Source of the DNA: Aeromonas lacus
GTDB taxonomy: Bacteria > Pseudomonadota > Gammaproteobacteria > Enterobacterales > Aeromonadaceae
Direction of reading: 5' to 3'
DNA: 64,000 bases
Assembly: GCF_000764665.1 (NCBI RefSeq)
Contig: NZ_JRGM01000013.1
Location: forward strand, 1 to 64,000
Positions within the stretch are counted from its first letter, which is position 1. Every line of letters starts with the position of its first letter. The notes under the pieces are model-generated. The model had not been told where the DNA came from and searched no databases. It was given only the letters and a program-made list of their open reading frames with translations. Positions 35,136-45,055 of this stretch are shown one piece after another. The translations under genes were made by a program, and so were the position numbers.

Positions 35136-36743
35136 TCAATCCCGCTCCGGGGTCAGTACGGTCGGTTTCGAGTCCGGCAGCATCTCTGGATAATCGAGGT
35201 TGTAGTGCAGGCCGCGCGACTCCTTGCGCTGCAGGGCGCAGTTGACGATAAGCTCGGCCACCTGCAACAGGTTGCGCAGCTCCAGCAGGTTATTGGAGAC
35301 CCGGAAGTGGGCGTAGTACTCCTGTACCTCCTGCTTGAGCAGATCGATGCGGCGCTTGGCCCGGGCGAGGCGCTTGTTGGTGCGCACGATTCCCACGTAG
35401 TCCCACATCATCAGGCGCAGTTCGTGCCAGTTGTGCTGAATGACCACCAGTTCGTCAGAATCCTCTACCTGGCTTTCGTCCCAGGCGGGCAGGCGCGGCG
35501 GTTCGGCGCTCATCGGCAGCTTGGCCAGAATGTCGGCCCCCGCCTGATGGGCGTAGACCACGCATTCGAGCAGGGAGTTGGAGGCCATTCGGTTGGCACC
35601 GTGCAGCCCGGTGTAGGTCACTTCACCGATGGCGTAGAGGCCGGGGATGTCGGTCTGGCCGTTGTTATCGATCATCACACCGCCACAGGTGTAGTGGGCG
35701 GCCGGGACGATGGGCATCGCCTCCTTGGTGATGTCGATGCCGACCGCGAGGCAGCGCTCATAAATAGTCGGGAAGTGCTTGATGATGAAATCGGCCGGTT
35801 TGTGGCTGATGTCCAGATACATGCAGTCGGCACCGAGTCGCTTCATCTCGTGGTCGATGGCGCGGGCGACGATATCGCGCGGTGCCAGCTCGGCCCGCTC
35901 GTCAAACTCCGGCATAAAGCGGCTGCCGTCCGGGCGGCGCAGATAGGCACCCTCGCCACGCAGCGCTTCGGTCAGCAGGAAGTTGGGGTCGTCCGGGTGG
36001 AACAGGCTGGTGGGGTGGAACTGGTTGAACTCCAGATTCGCCACCCGGCAGCCGGCCCGCCACGCCATGGCGATGCCATCACCAGAACTCACATCGGGGT
36101 TGGAGGTGTACTGGTAGACCTTGGATGCGCCACCGGTAGCCAGCGCCACGAAGCGGGCGCGAACCACCTCGACCTGTTCGGCATTGCGGTTCCAGACATA
36201 GGCGCCCAGCACCTTGTTGCCCGGCAGACCGAGCTTGCGGGTGGTGATGAGGTCGACCGCGTTGAAGCGTTCCATCAGCTGGATGTTGGGGTGGGCGCGC
36301 ACCTGATCGATCAGGGTGAGTTGCACCGCCTTGCCGGTGGCATCCGCCGCGTGGAAGATGCGGCGATGGCTGTGGCCCCCTTCCCGGGTGAGGTGGTATT
36401 GGGATTCGCCCTCGGCGTTCTCCTCCTGATCGAAGGGAACCCCCTGCTGAATGAGCCACTGGATCGACTCGCGGGCGTGGCGGGCGGTGAACTCGACCAC
36501 GGCCGGGTCACACAACCCGGCCCCGGCGTTGAGCGTGTCGCTCACGTGGGATTCGATGCTGTCGGTCTCGTCGAACACGGCAGCGATGCCTCCTTGCGCA
36601 TAGAAAGTGGCCCCTTCACTGATGGGCCCCTTGCTCAGAACCAGGACTTTGGCCTGGTCTGCCAATCGCAATGCGAGAGTCAGACCAGCGGCACCGCTGC
36701 CAATGATCAGTACGTCGCAAAGGTATTCAACACTTGCTTTCAT
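35136..36743 (-). CDS. nadB: L-aspartate oxidase
   Basis: A 535-residue flavoprotein that oxidises aspartate to iminoaspartate, the first step of NAD synthesis (quinolinate pathway). The FAD site [19 protein letters not shown] is at the N-terminus, then [49 protein letters not shown] and [18 protein letters not shown] 36743 (MKASVEYL) is favoured because homologues begin about a dozen residues before the FAD motif; ATG 36752 three codons upstream is possible. It is divergent from rpoE, the standard gammaproteobacterial layout. Confidence 0.95.
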   Translation of the reverse strand: MKASVEYLCDVLIIGSGAAGLTLALRLADQAKVLVLSKGPISEGATFYAQGGIAAVFDETDSIESHVSDTLNAGAGLCDPAVVEFTARHARESIQWLIQQGVPFDQEENAEGESQYHLTREGGHSHRRIFHAADATGKAVQLTLIDQVRAHPNIQLMERFNAVDLITTRKLGLPGNKVLGAYVWNRNAEQVEVVRARFVALATGGASKVYQYTSNPDVSSGDGIAMAWRAGCRVANLEFNQFHPTSLFHPDDPNFLLTEALRGEGAYLRRPDGSRFMPEFDERAELAPRDIVARAIDHEMKRLGADCMYLDISHKPADFIIKHFPTIYERCLAVGIDITKEAMPIVPAAHYTCGGVMIDNNGQTDIPGLYAIGEVTYTGLHGANRMASNSLLECVVYAHQAGADILAKLPMSAEPPRLPAWDESQVEDSDELVVIQHNWHELRLMMWDYVGIVRTNKRLARAKRRIDLLKQEVQEYYAHFRVSNNLLELRNLLQVAELIVNCALQRKESRGLHYNLDYPEMLPDSKPTVLTPERD

Positions 36744-36834
36744 AAGTATCATTGGCCTGGATTAAGAACTGGCACCATGGTAGCCCAAGCGGTGGCGAGG
36801 ATGCAGCCTGCATCACATTTTTTTAAACAGATTC

Positions 36835-36861
36835 GAACTTTCTCTGATTCTCCCTGTCTGA
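36835..36861 (+). promoter_or_regulatory. Sigma-E-dependent promoter of rpoE
   Basis: GAACTT (36835-36840), a 16-base spacer and TCTGA (36857-36861) match the sigma-E consensus (GGAACTT-N16-TCTGA/TCAAA). It lies 64 bases upstream of the rpoE ATG, in the position of the autoregulated rpoE promoter of E. coli, and would transcribe rpoE-rseABC. Confidence 0.85.
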
Positions 36862-36925
36862 ACTTGTGCGCTTAGGAAGGGCCGGAAAAGAAGAACGATA
36901 ACCTGATGGGGGTTTTACGGCTCTG

Positions 36926-37507
36926 ATGAGCGACCAGAATCTACTGGACGAACAGCTGGTTGAACGGGTCCAGCGCGGCGACAAAGCAGCTTTCAACCTG
37001 TTGGTAAAAAAATACCAGCATAAGGTGGTCAACCTGATTGCCCGGTATGTCAACAACCCCGGCGACGTGCCCGATGTGGCGCAAGAGGCGTTTATCAAAG
37101 CCTACCGGGCATTGCCGACATTCCGCGGCGAGAGTGCTTTTTACACCTGGTTGTACCGAATTGCCGTGAACACGGCGAAAAACTATCTGACCTCCCAGGG
37201 GCGCAGGCCCCCGAGCAGTGATGTGGAGGCTGACGAAGCGGAGTCTTATGGCGGCGGTGAAGCCTTGCAAGAGGTCTCAACCCCGGAAAACCTGGCGCTG
37301 ACTGACGAGATCAAACGCACCGTGTTTTCAGCCATTGAGGCATTGCCGGAAGACCTGAGGACAGCGATCACCCTTCGTGAACTGGAAGGGCTGAGCTATG
37401 AAGAGATTGCCGAAATCATGGATTGCCCAGTGGGTACGGTCAGATCCCGTATCTTCCGGGCGAGGGAAGCAATCGACAAAAAGCTGCAACCTCTGATCGA
37501 GAATTAA
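36926..37507 (+). CDS. rpoE: RNA polymerase sigma-E factor
   Basis: A 193-residue extracytoplasmic sigma factor controlling the envelope stress response. Region 2 (about 20-90) has DVAQEAFIKAYRALPTFRG and FYTWLYRIAVNTAKNYL. Region 4 (about 125-185) has LRTAITLRELEGLSYEEIA and CPVGTVRSRIFRAREAI. It is followed by its own control genes rseA, rseB and rseC. A sigma-E promoter upstream indicates autoregulation. Confidence 0.97.
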   Translation: MSDQNLLDEQLVERVQRGDKAAFNLLVKKYQHKVVNLIARYVNNPGDVPDVAQEAFIKAYRALPTFRGESAFYTWLYRIAVNTAKNYLTSQGRRPPSSDVEADEAESYGGGEALQEVSTPENLALTDEIKRTVFSAIEALPEDLRTAITLRELEGLSYEEIAEIMDCPVGTVRSRIFRAREAIDKKLQPLIEN

Positions 37508-37529
37508 CTGGGGAAAGACGGGTTAACTT

Positions 37530-38132
37530 ATGGCAAACAAAGAGCAAATCTCTGCCCTGATGGATGGTGAGCTGAGTGACGCAGAGGTACTGAACGAGCT
37601 AGAGATGGACTCCGGCTTGCAAGATACCTGGGGTCGTTACCACCTGATTGGCGATGCCATGCGGGGTGACCTGCCGGTCAATCTGCAACTGGATCTCAGT
37701 GACAGCATCATGGCTGCGCTGGAGGATGAGCCGACCATACTGGCACCCAAGCCGGTCGAGGCCGCGCCGGTGGCGCAACCGGTCGTTGCACCGGTCAAAA
37801 CAGATTCCAATGTGGTGCCCCTGTTTCGTCGGGTTGGCCAGCAGCTGGGGCAATATGCCATCGCAGCGTCTGTGGCTGCAGCCGTCATATTCGGGGTGCA
37901 GCAGTATCAGGGTCAGGACGGCGTGCCGAACAACCCTGTGCTCAACACCATCCCCATCGGTGGCAGTGCCGCGCCAGTGAGCGTCCACTATCCGCAAGAG
38001 GGCAACCGCGTTCGGCCGCAACAGGGAATGACCGAACAGCAGATGCAGGAGCAACGCGAACGCATCAATGCCTTCCTGCGTGATCACCAGTTACAGCAGC
38101 GCCTGTTGCAAGACAGACAGATCCAACAATAA
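37530..38132 (+). CDS. rseA: Anti-sigma-E factor RseA
   Basis: A 200-residue membrane anti-sigma factor. The cytoplasmic N-terminus MANKEQISALMDGELSDAEV and TWGRYHLIGDAMRG bind sigma-E. A single transmembrane helix lies near 109-124, and the periplasmic C-terminus is Gln-rich, ending QDRQIQQ. In the known pathway DegS and RseP cleave it when outer-membrane proteins misfold, releasing sigma-E. The gap after rpoE is 22 bases. Confidence 0.95.
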   Translation: MANKEQISALMDGELSDAEVLNELEMDSGLQDTWGRYHLIGDAMRGDLPVNLQLDLSDSIMAALEDEPTILAPKPVEAAPVAQPVVAPVKTDSNVVPLFRRVGQQLGQYAIAASVAAAVIFGVQQYQGQDGVPNNPVLNTIPIGGSAAPVSVHYPQEGNRVRPQQGMTEQQMQEQRERINAFLRDHQLQQRLLQDRQIQQ

Positions 38133-38153
38133 CGAGTTGTCAGGGATACAAAC

Positions 38154-39134
38154 GTGCGCCAGTCCAGCCGTATTTTGCTGGCCTCTCTCCTGCTAATCAG
38201 TGCCAAGGCCTCGGCCGACGACAAGTCGGCCGAGGCCTTGTTGCAGCAGATGCAGAGTGCCGTGCATCAACAGAATTTCGAGTTGTCCATGGTCAAGGCC
38301 CGTCAGGGGCGTCTTGAACCGATCCGCATCAGCCACGCCGTGATCAATGGCAAAGAAGTGGCGCATCTCAGTTACCTCGACGGCAAGGCGATCGAGTATC
38401 TGCAGCGCGAGAACGAATACACCTTCTTTGAAAACAGCCATGATCCCTACACCCTGAAGGATGCCCGCTTCCCCGGCATCTGGTCGAGTCTGGTCAGCAT
38501 GCCGCTCTCCCGGGTATTGCAAAGCTATGATCCCGTGCTGGCCGGTCGTAGCCGGGTGGCGGGTGTGGTAGCACAGGTGGTGAGGCTGGTGCCCAAGGAG
38601 GCCGACAAGTACGGCTTCATGCTCTGGGTTGACGAGCAGAGCCATCTGCTGCTGCGTGTCGACATGGTGGAGCGGGAAGGCAATCTGGTCGAGCAGCTGC
38701 TGGGGGTGGATCTGGAGCTGCAGAACAAGCCGGCCCCCTGGCTGGTGACCTTGGCCAACAGCAAGTTGCCCCCGGCGCTGGCGCTGGAAGATGCCTATCC
38801 GGCTCCGCAGCAGCAGTTGAACTGGCAGGTGACCTGGCTGCCCGATGGCTTCAAGGTGCTGTCGCAGGACAGGCACCAGCTGGTGACCACCAGTATGCCG
38901 GTGGATTACATGATGCTCTCCGACGGGCTGGTGGATCTCTCGGTCTATGTCTCCCGGGTCGATCCCAAGCAGGCGGTGCGCCAGCAGCTTATCCGCCAGG
39001 GCGCCACCTCGCTGGTGAGCTTCGTCAACGAGGTGGGGGTTGAGATCACCGTGGTCGGGGAAGTCCCTGCCGAAACCGCCAAACGGATTGCCGAGTCGGT
39101 GCAACCGCTGGCCCGCAACGAGGCCGTGCAGTGA
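38154..39134 (+). CDS. rseB: Sigma-E regulatory protein RseB
   Basis: A 326-residue periplasmic protein with a signal peptide (1-21, ending ASA), the MucB/RseB lipid-sensing domain (about 25-200) and a C-terminal domain that binds RseA (about 220-320). It shields RseA from DegS until lipopolysaccharide displaces it. The start codon is GTG 38154 with CAGGGA upstream. It lies 21 bases after rseA. Confidence 0.94.
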   Translation: MRQSSRILLASLLLISAKASADDKSAEALLQQMQSAVHQQNFELSMVKARQGRLEPIRISHAVINGKEVAHLSYLDGKAIEYLQRENEYTFFENSHDPYTLKDARFPGIWSSLVSMPLSRVLQSYDPVLAGRSRVAGVVAQVVRLVPKEADKYGFMLWVDEQSHLLLRVDMVEREGNLVEQLLGVDLELQNKPAPWLVTLANSKLPPALALEDAYPAPQQQLNWQVTWLPDGFKVLSQDRHQLVTTSMPVDYMMLSDGLVDLSVYVSRVDPKQAVRQQLIRQGATSLVSFVNEVGVEITVVGEVPAETAKRIAESVQPLARNEAVQ

Positions 39135-39225
39135 GTCCATGCTCTGGGCTCACAGTGGTGCTCTGCTTGCCGTTGGCGGTGAGTCGTGTTCAGATCCTGC
39201 CATTGCATGAGCACGAGGTATTGCC

Positions 39226-39696
39226 GTGAACGAGATGAGTGAAGAGCTGGCGACCGTAGTAGCCATTGAGGGTGATCATGCCTGGGTGGAGTGCGAACGG
39301 CGCTCTGCCTGCAACGGCTGCCAGCAGCAATCCGGTTGCGGTACCGGCACTGTCGCCAAGGCGTTTCCCCTGAAAGCCCCACGATTGCGGGTTCGCCTTA
39401 CCGCCGAGGTGAGCGTTGGCCAGCAGATTCGGCTCGGCATCCCGCAAGAGAGCCTGCTGCGCGGGGCTGCGCTGGTCTATGTGCTGCCGCTGTTCTGCCT
39501 GTTGGCGAGTGCTCTGCTTGGGCAACTCTGGTTGGCACCGCTGCTCTCGGGGGGGGAGGGGATCACCATTCTGGCCTCTCTGCTGGGGGGGGCTGGCGGC
39601 TTTTTACTGGTTCGTTACTTTTCCGGCCGGCTCGATGAGGGGCGTTATGGCCCCCGCATGCTCGGCGTTGTGGTTCCCGTCCGTACCCTCTCCTGA
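39226..39696 (+). CDS. rseC: SoxR-reducing / RseC family protein
   Basis: A 156-residue inner-membrane protein. The N-terminal part has a cysteine cluster CNGCQQQSGCGTG, then two transmembrane helices (about 80-100 and 108-130). RseC relates to the Rnf/RsxC system and in E. coli is a positive modulator of sigma-E. GTG 39226 follows GAGG by seven bases. The 91-base gap after rseB is the largest in this cluster. Confidence 0.92.
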   Translation: MNEMSEELATVVAIEGDHAWVECERRSACNGCQQQSGCGTGTVAKAFPLKAPRLRVRLTAEVSVGQQIRLGIPQESLLRGAALVYVLPLFCLLASALLGQLWLAPLLSGGEGITILASLLGGAGGFLLVRYFSGRLDEGRYGPRMLGVVVPVRTLS

Positions 39697-39813
39697 CTGA
39701 ACAGGCGCTATTTCACTGGCGTTGGCGACTAAAGAATGGCCGTCAGCCGGGTTATCCAGTAAAATCGCGCCTCCATAACCGACCTTAAACCAATTTTGAG
39801 TGACTCTTGCTCG

Positions 39814-41607
39814 ATGAAACACATTCGTAACTTTTCGATTATTGCGCACATCGACCACGGTAAATCGACCCTGTCGGACCGTCTGATCCAGACTTGCGGT
39901 GGCTTGTCCGACCGCGAGATGCAGGCTCAGGTGCTTGACTCCATGGATCTGGAGCGCGAGCGCGGCATTACCATCAAGGCGCAGAGTGTGACCCTGAACT
40001 ACCAGGCACAAGACGGTAACACCTACCAGCTGAACTTTATCGACACCCCGGGCCACGTGGATTTCTCCTACGAGGTCTCCCGCTCTTTGGCGGCCTGTGA
40101 AGGGGCGCTGCTGGTGGTAGATGCCGGCCAGGGGGTTGAGGCACAGACTCTGGCCAACTGCTACACCGCCATGGAGATGGATCTGGAAGTGGTGCCGGTA
40201 CTGAACAAGATCGACTTGCCGGCTGCAGAACCCGAGCGGGTTGCCGAGGAGATCGAAGACATCGTCGGTATCGACGCGGTCGATGCGGTGCGCTGCTCCG
40301 CCAAGACCGGCCTCGGTGTCGATCTGGTACTGGAAGAGATCGTGGCCAAGATCCCGGCACCGGAAGGTGATCCGGATGCGCCGCTGCAGGCGCTGATCAT
40401 CGACTCCTGGTTCGACTCCTATCTGGGTGTTGTCTCTCTGGTGCGGATCAAGAACGGTTCCCTGAAGAAGAACGACAAGATCAAGGTGATGAGCACCGGT
40501 CAGGTGTGGGGTGTCGATCGTATCGGTATCTTCACGCCCAAGCAGGTGGACACCGACGGGCTGGGTTGCGGCGAGGTAGGTTGGGTTGTCTGCGGTATCA
40601 AGGACATCCACGGCGCGCCGGTGGGTGATACCCTGACTCAGGCCAAGAATGGTGCCGACAAGGCGCTGGCCGGTTTCAAGAAGGTGAAGCCGCAGGTTTA
40701 TGCGGGTCTGTTCCCCATCTCCAGCGATGACTACGAGTCGTTCCGTGACGCCCTCGACAAGCTCTCCCTGAACGATGCCTCCCTGTTCTTCGAACCGGAG
40801 AGCTCCACTGCGCTGGGCTTCGGCTTCCGTTGCGGCTTCCTTGGCATGCTGCACATGGAGATCATTCAGGAGCGTCTGGAGCGTGAATACGATCTGGATC
40901 TGATCACCACGGCGCCGACCGTAGTGTACGAGATCGAGCTGACCGACGGCTCCACCATCCACATCGACAGCCCGGCCCAGATGCCCGCCATCACCAGCAT
41001 CAAGGAGATGCGCGAGCCGATCGCCGAGTGTCACATCCTGCTGCCGCAGGAGTACATGGGCAACGTCATCACCCTTTGTATCGAGAAGCGTGGCGTACAG
41101 ACCAACATGGTCTACCACGGCAAGCAGGTGGCGCTGACCTATGAAATCCCGATGGCGGAAGTGGTGCTCGACTTCTTCGACCGCCTGAAGTCAACCAGCC
41201 GCGGCTACGCCTCGCTGGACTACGGCTTCAAGCGTTTCGAAACCTCCGACATGGTGCGTCTGGACATCATGATCAACGGTGAGCGGGTCGACGCGCTGGC
41301 CATCATCACCCACAAGGACAATGCCCAGTATCGCGGTCGTCAGGTGGTGGAGAAGATGCGCGAGCTGATCCCGCGTCAGATGTTTGATATCGCGATTCAG
41401 GCGGCCATCGGCAACCAGATCATCGCTCGCAGCACCGTCAAGGCACTGCGCAAGGACGTAACTGCCAAGTGTTACGGTGGTGACGTGAGTCGTAAGAAGA
41501 AGCTGCTGAACAAGCAGAAAGAAGGTAAGAAGCGGATGAAGTCCCTCGGCCGTGTCGACGTGCCGCAGGAAGCCTTCCTCGCGATTCTCCACGTCGGAAA
41601 GGATTAA
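39814..41607 (+). CDS. lepA: Elongation factor 4 (LepA)
   Basis: A 597-residue GTPase (E. coli 599). G1 is AHIDHGKST, then DTPGHVDF (G3) and NKIDLP (G4). The C-terminal LepA-specific domain ends with [17 protein letters not shown] and is intact. LepA binds ribosomes and aids initiation or back-translocation; its exact role is debated. ATG 39814 matches the family start [10 protein letters not shown]; the six codons before it show no homology and no site. Confidence 0.97.
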   Translation: MKHIRNFSIIAHIDHGKSTLSDRLIQTCGGLSDREMQAQVLDSMDLERERGITIKAQSVTLNYQAQDGNTYQLNFIDTPGHVDFSYEVSRSLAACEGALLVVDAGQGVEAQTLANCYTAMEMDLEVVPVLNKIDLPAAEPERVAEEIEDIVGIDAVDAVRCSAKTGLGVDLVLEEIVAKIPAPEGDPDAPLQALIIDSWFDSYLGVVSLVRIKNGSLKKNDKIKVMSTGQVWGVDRIGIFTPKQVDTDGLGCGEVGWVVCGIKDIHGAPVGDTLTQAKNGADKALAGFKKVKPQVYAGLFPISSDDYESFRDALDKLSLNDASLFFEPESSTALGFGFRCGFLGMLHMEIIQERLEREYDLDLITTAPTVVYEIELTDGSTIHIDSPAQMPAITSIKEMREPIAECHILLPQEYMGNVITLCIEKRGVQTNMVYHGKQVALTYEIPMAEVVLDFFDRLKSTSRGYASLDYGFKRFETSDMVRLDIMINGERVDALAIITHKDNAQYRGRQVVEKMRELIPRQMFDIAIQAAIGNQIIARSTVKALRKDVTAKCYGGDVSRKKKLLNKQKEGKKRMKSLGRVDVPQEAFLAILHVGKD

Positions 41608-41610
41608 TAG

Positions 41611-42534
41611 ATGGCAAGCACGTTTTCCCTGATCCTGGTGGTGGTCTGCGCGATCACCGGTGTTATCTGGTGTCTGGACAAGATGATCTGGTCCAAACAG
41701 CGAGCCGCCAAAATTGCCGTGGCCCGTGCCCATGGCGGCGCTCATCTGGATGACAAAACCCTGGCCAAGGTGGCCCCCGTCCCGGTCTGGATTGAACAGA
41801 CCGCCGGGGTCTTCCCGGTCATCACCTTTGTGCTGATCCTGCGTTCGTTCATCTTTGAACCGTTCCAGATCCCGTCAGGTTCCATGATGCCCACTCTGCT
41901 GGTGGGCGATTTCATCCTGGTGGAGAAGTTTGCCTATGGTCTGCGGGACCCGGTGACCAACACCAAGTTCCTCGAGACCGGTGAGCCCAAGCGCGGCGAT
42001 GTGGTGGTGTTCAAATACCCGCTCGAACCGCGGGTGGACTACATCAAGCGGGTGGTCGGCATGCCGGGGGATCGGGTCATCTATCGCAACAAGGAGCTGA
42101 TGATCCGGCCCAAGTGCGAGGAGCAGGAGGGGAAAACGTGCCCGGGCTTCCAGAAGCTCGATGTCAAGTTTGAACAAAGAGGCGAATTTACCCAGATGGG
42201 GATCCCCCTTGACCGCTATACCGAGCAGCTGGGCGATGTCTCCCACGAGACCCTGCGCAACCCGCTGATGCCTGATATGGTTGGCCGTTACTATCGCCAG
42301 CCCGGCACCTATCCTGATGAGTGGGTAGTACCGGAGGGGCAATATTTCGTGATGGGCGACAACCGTGACAACAGTACCGACAGCCGTTTCTGGGGCTTTG
42401 TGCCCGAGCAGAATCTGGTCGGCAAGGCGGTCGCTATCTGGATAAGTTTTGAATTCGAGCGCGAAGAGGGCTCCCTGCTGCCAAGCTGGGTACCGACAGG
42501 GGTGCGCTTCAACCGCATTGGCGGAATCAAGTAA
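41611..42534 (+). CDS. lepB: Signal peptidase I
   Basis: A 307-residue signal peptidase I. Two N-terminal transmembrane helices (about 3-22 and 63-80) anchor it. The catalytic Ser91 is in IPSGSMMP and Lys146 in YIKRVVGMPGDR. GDNRDNSTDSRFWG is the box E motif. It removes signal peptides from exported proteins. It lies three bases after lepA and ends directly before rnc. Confidence 0.96.
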   Translation: MASTFSLILVVVCAITGVIWCLDKMIWSKQRAAKIAVARAHGGAHLDDKTLAKVAPVPVWIEQTAGVFPVITFVLILRSFIFEPFQIPSGSMMPTLLVGDFILVEKFAYGLRDPVTNTKFLETGEPKRGDVVVFKYPLEPRVDYIKRVVGMPGDRVIYRNKELMIRPKCEEQEGKTCPGFQKLDVKFEQRGEFTQMGIPLDRYTEQLGDVSHETLRNPLMPDMVGRYYRQPGTYPDEWVVPEGQYFVMGDNRDNSTDSRFWGFVPEQNLVGKAVAIWISFEFEREEGSLLPSWVPTGVRFNRIGGIK

Positions 42535-43206
42535 ATGAATATCAAGATGAACAGACTGCAGTCCCGTCTCGGACACGTCTTTCAGGATCTGGAACTGCTG
42601 ACCCGGGCGCTGACTCACCGCAGCGCCGGCTCCCGTCACAATGAGCGACTGGAGTTTTTGGGTGACTCGATTTTGAGTCTGGTGATTGCCGACGATCTCT
42701 TCCACCGCTTCCCGCAAGCGGCGGAAGGGGATCTCAGCCGGATGCGCGCCACTCTGGTGCGCGAAAAGACCCTGGCCGAGCTGGGCCGTGAGTTTGACCT
42801 CGGGGATCACCTGATCCTGGGGCCGGGCGAGCTGAAAAGCGGTGGTTTTCGCCGTGAATCCATCCTGGCTGATACGGTCGAGGCGGTGATTGGCGCCGTC
42901 TATCTGGATAGTGATCTCGAGACAGTACGCACTCTGCTGCTGGGCTGGTACACCAGCCGTCTGGAGGAGATCAAGCCGGGCATCGAGCAGAAGGATCCCA
43001 AGACCCGTCTGCAAGAAATTCTGCAGGGAAGCCGCAAATCCCTGCCGACCTATACAGTGACCAACGTCAAGGGCGAAGCCCACAACCAGGAGTTCACCGT
43101 CCAGTGTGACGTGGAAGGTCTGGATGGTCCGATCAAAGGGGTCGGCACCAGCCGCCGCAAGGCCGAACAGGCCGCTGCGCAGCAAGCATTGGAAAAACTG
43201 TCATGA
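42535..43206 (+). CDS. rnc: Ribonuclease III
   Basis: A 223-residue RNase III. The catalytic signature [13 protein letters not shown] is present, with the second acidic cluster in [19 protein letters not shown]. The C-terminal double-stranded RNA-binding domain covers about 155-222 ([29 protein letters not shown]). It processes rRNA precursors and structured mRNAs. The ATG directly follows the lepB stop; ATG 42547 is a possible inner start. Confidence 0.96.
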   Translation: MNIKMNRLQSRLGHVFQDLELLTRALTHRSAGSRHNERLEFLGDSILSLVIADDLFHRFPQAAEGDLSRMRATLVREKTLAELGREFDLGDHLILGPGELKSGGFRRESILADTVEAVIGAVYLDSDLETVRTLLLGWYTSRLEEIKPGIEQKDPKTRLQEILQGSRKSLPTYTVTNVKGEAHNQEFTVQCDVEGLDGPIKGVGTSRRKAEQAAAQQALEKLS

Positions 43207-44102
43207 CAGATACAACCTACTGCGGCTTTGTCGCCATCGTGGGCCGCCCCAACGTGGGCAAGTCCACCCTGCTCAACAAGCTGCTTGGCCAGAAGGTCAG
43301 CATCACCTCGAAAAAACCCCAGACCACCCGTCACCGGATTTTGGGGATCGACACCGAGGATAACTACCAGACCATCTATGTCGATACCCCGGGTCTGCAC
43401 ATCGAAGAGAAACGGGCCATCAACCGCCTGATGAACCGCGCCGCCACCAGTTCGCTGGGGGACGTGGCCATGGTGGTATTCATGGTGGACGGCACTCACT
43501 GGACCAAAGATGACGAGATGGTGCTGGGCAAGTTGCGCAATCTCAAGTGCCCGGTGGTGCTGGCGGTCAACAAGATCGACAACGTCAAGGAGAAGGAGGA
43601 GCTGCTTCCTCACCTCGAGTGGCTGGGCCAGCAGATGAACTTCGCCCATATCCTGCCCATCAGTGCCCAGAAGGGCACCAACGTGGAGAAGATCCGCGAG
43701 TGGGCCAAGCCGTTGCTGCCGGAAAACGTCCACTTCTTCCCGGAAGATTACGTGACCGATCGCTCCTCCCGTTTCATGGCCTCCGAGATCATCCGCGAGA
43801 AGCTGATGCGCTTCACCGGTGAAGAGCTGCCCTACTCGGTGACGGTGGAGATCGAGCGCTTCAAGGTGGAAGAGAGCGGTATCTATCACATCCACGGCCT
43901 CATTCTGGTCGAGCGCGATGGCCAGAAGAAGATGGTCATCGGCAACAAGGGCGAGAAGATCAAGACCATCGGTACCGAAGCGCGCCTCGACATGGAACGG
44001 CTGTTCCAGAACAAGGTGCACCTCGAGCTGTGGGTCAAGGTCAAGTCAGGCTGGGCCGATGACGAGCGCGCCCTGCGTAGTCTTGGTTACGGCGATGATT
44101 AA
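43203..44102 (+). CDS. era: GTPase Era
   Basis: A 299-residue Era. The G1 motif is [14 protein letters not shown], then DTPGLH (G3) and NKIDNV (G4). A C-terminal KH domain with [17 protein letters not shown] binds the 3' end of 16S rRNA. It is needed for 30S assembly. The start overlaps rnc by four bases (ATGA), so the two are translationally coupled. Confidence 0.97.
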   Translation: MTDTTYCGFVAIVGRPNVGKSTLLNKLLGQKVSITSKKPQTTRHRILGIDTEDNYQTIYVDTPGLHIEEKRAINRLMNRAATSSLGDVAMVVFMVDGTHWTKDDEMVLGKLRNLKCPVVLAVNKIDNVKEKEELLPHLEWLGQQMNFAHILPISAQKGTNVEKIREWAKPLLPENVHFFPEDYVTDRSSRFMASEIIREKLMRFTGEELPYSVTVEIERFKVEESGIYHIHGLILVERDGQKKMVIGNKGEKIKTIGTEARLDMERLFQNKVHLELWVKVKSGWADDERALRSLGYGDD

Positions 44103-44111
44103 GAACCTGTG

Positions 44112-44233
44112 CACGCGCTTACTGCGAGGCCATGATCAAGGCTCATGTGCTGCTCGGAATCCTTATGTATTCACATACACTCCGGTTCCTGCGCTGCTCT
44201 TTACCTTGCTGACGGCCTCTCGTGACAGTGCGT
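44112..44233. repeat. Imperfect palindromic element between era and recO
   Basis: About 120 bases form a long imperfect inverted repeat centred near 44170 on TATGT-ATTC-ACATA (44164-44177). Matching arm blocks, outward: CGGAATCC with GGTTCCTG, GCTGCTC with CTGCGCTGC, CAAGG (44137-44141) with CCTTG (44204-44208), and GAGGCC (44126-44131) with GGCCTC (44214-44219), offset by only about four bases from perfect mirror symmetry. No reading frame occupies it. Arm divergence and size suggest a MITE- or REP-like mobile repeat or a structured RNA segment. Confidence 0.55.
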
Positions 44234-44965
44234 GGACAGGTTTTGAGAGGTAATGGCGGATTGCTGACCCCGGCTTTCGTCATCCATAGTCGGCCCTATC
44301 GTGAGACCAGCCAGCTGGTCGAGGTATTCACCCAGGATAGTGGCCGCTTTACCCTAGTGGCTCGCGGTTCTCGCGGGCCACGCTCCCCTCTCAAGGGGCT
44401 GCTGCAACCCTTTACCCTGCTGACCATCGCCTGGCGCGGCAAGGGGGATCTCAAGAACCTCACCCAGGTCGAATGCCCCGACCACTCCCTGCGACTCGGT
44501 GGCGATCGCCTCTTCTACGGCCTCTATCTCAACGAGCTGGTCTACTACCTGCTGGAAGCGCACACCCCGTTCCCCGAGGTGTTCGACGCCTATGCCCGTG
44601 CCATCATGGCGCTGGCCGATGGCGAGACGCCCGAGCTGCCGCTGCGCCGCTTCGAGTTCCTGCTACTGCAGGCACTCGGTTATGCGGTGGATTTCGAATA
44701 CACGGCGGACGACGAGTCGCCCATCGAGCCGACCCTGCTCTATGGCTTCGAGCGTGAATTGGGCTTTGTTGCTTGCGAGCGGGCGCCGGATCCCCGTACC
44801 CTGTTTCTCGGTGCCCACCTGCTCGCCTTTGCCGAGGGACGTTTCGATACCCCTCCCTTGCTGCAGGCGGCCAAACGTTTCAGCCGGCTGGCGCTGCAAC
44901 CCTATCTGGGCAAGCGCCAGTTAAAGAGCCGGGAGCTGTTTTTAAAACGCAAAGCCAGCATGTAA
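44222..44965 (+). CDS. recO: DNA repair protein RecO
   Basis: A 247-residue RecO, a partner of RecF/RecR that loads RecA and anneals single strands. The N-terminal OB fold has AFVIHSRPYRETSQLV and FTLVARGSRGPRSPLKG then LLQPF. The C-terminal AAKRFSRLALQPYLG and LKSRELF are family-typical. The start is uncertain: GTG 44222 (given) or GTG 44228 lie in the arm of the palindromic element, while TTG 44261, with AGAGG upstream, would give a length before AFV closer to E. coli RecO. Confidence 0.92.
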   Translation: MTVRGQVLRGNGGLLTPAFVIHSRPYRETSQLVEVFTQDSGRFTLVARGSRGPRSPLKGLLQPFTLLTIAWRGKGDLKNLTQVECPDHSLRLGGDRLFYGLYLNELVYYLLEAHTPFPEVFDAYARAIMALADGETPELPLRRFEFLLLQALGYAVDFEYTADDESPIEPTLLYGFERELGFVACERAPDPRTLFLGAHLLAFAEGRFDTPPLLQAAKRFSRLALQPYLGKRQLKSRELFLKRKASM

Positions 44966-45055
44966 GGCTGACACAGATTACAGACATACGGATATCGGCG
45001 CGGCGATATTTCGCTGACCGCGCAGCCTACAGATGAAGAGTTTCAAGGAGTTCTC

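Noticed and set aside
35205-36875. A 556-codon plus-strand frame opposite nadB
   Set aside because: Antisense shadow; its 3' end crosses the sigma-E promoter and nadB upstream region. NadB motifs are complete on the other strand.
38193-39140. A 315-codon minus-strand frame opposite rseB
   Set aside because: Antisense of RseB, whose signal peptide, length and operon position are clear.
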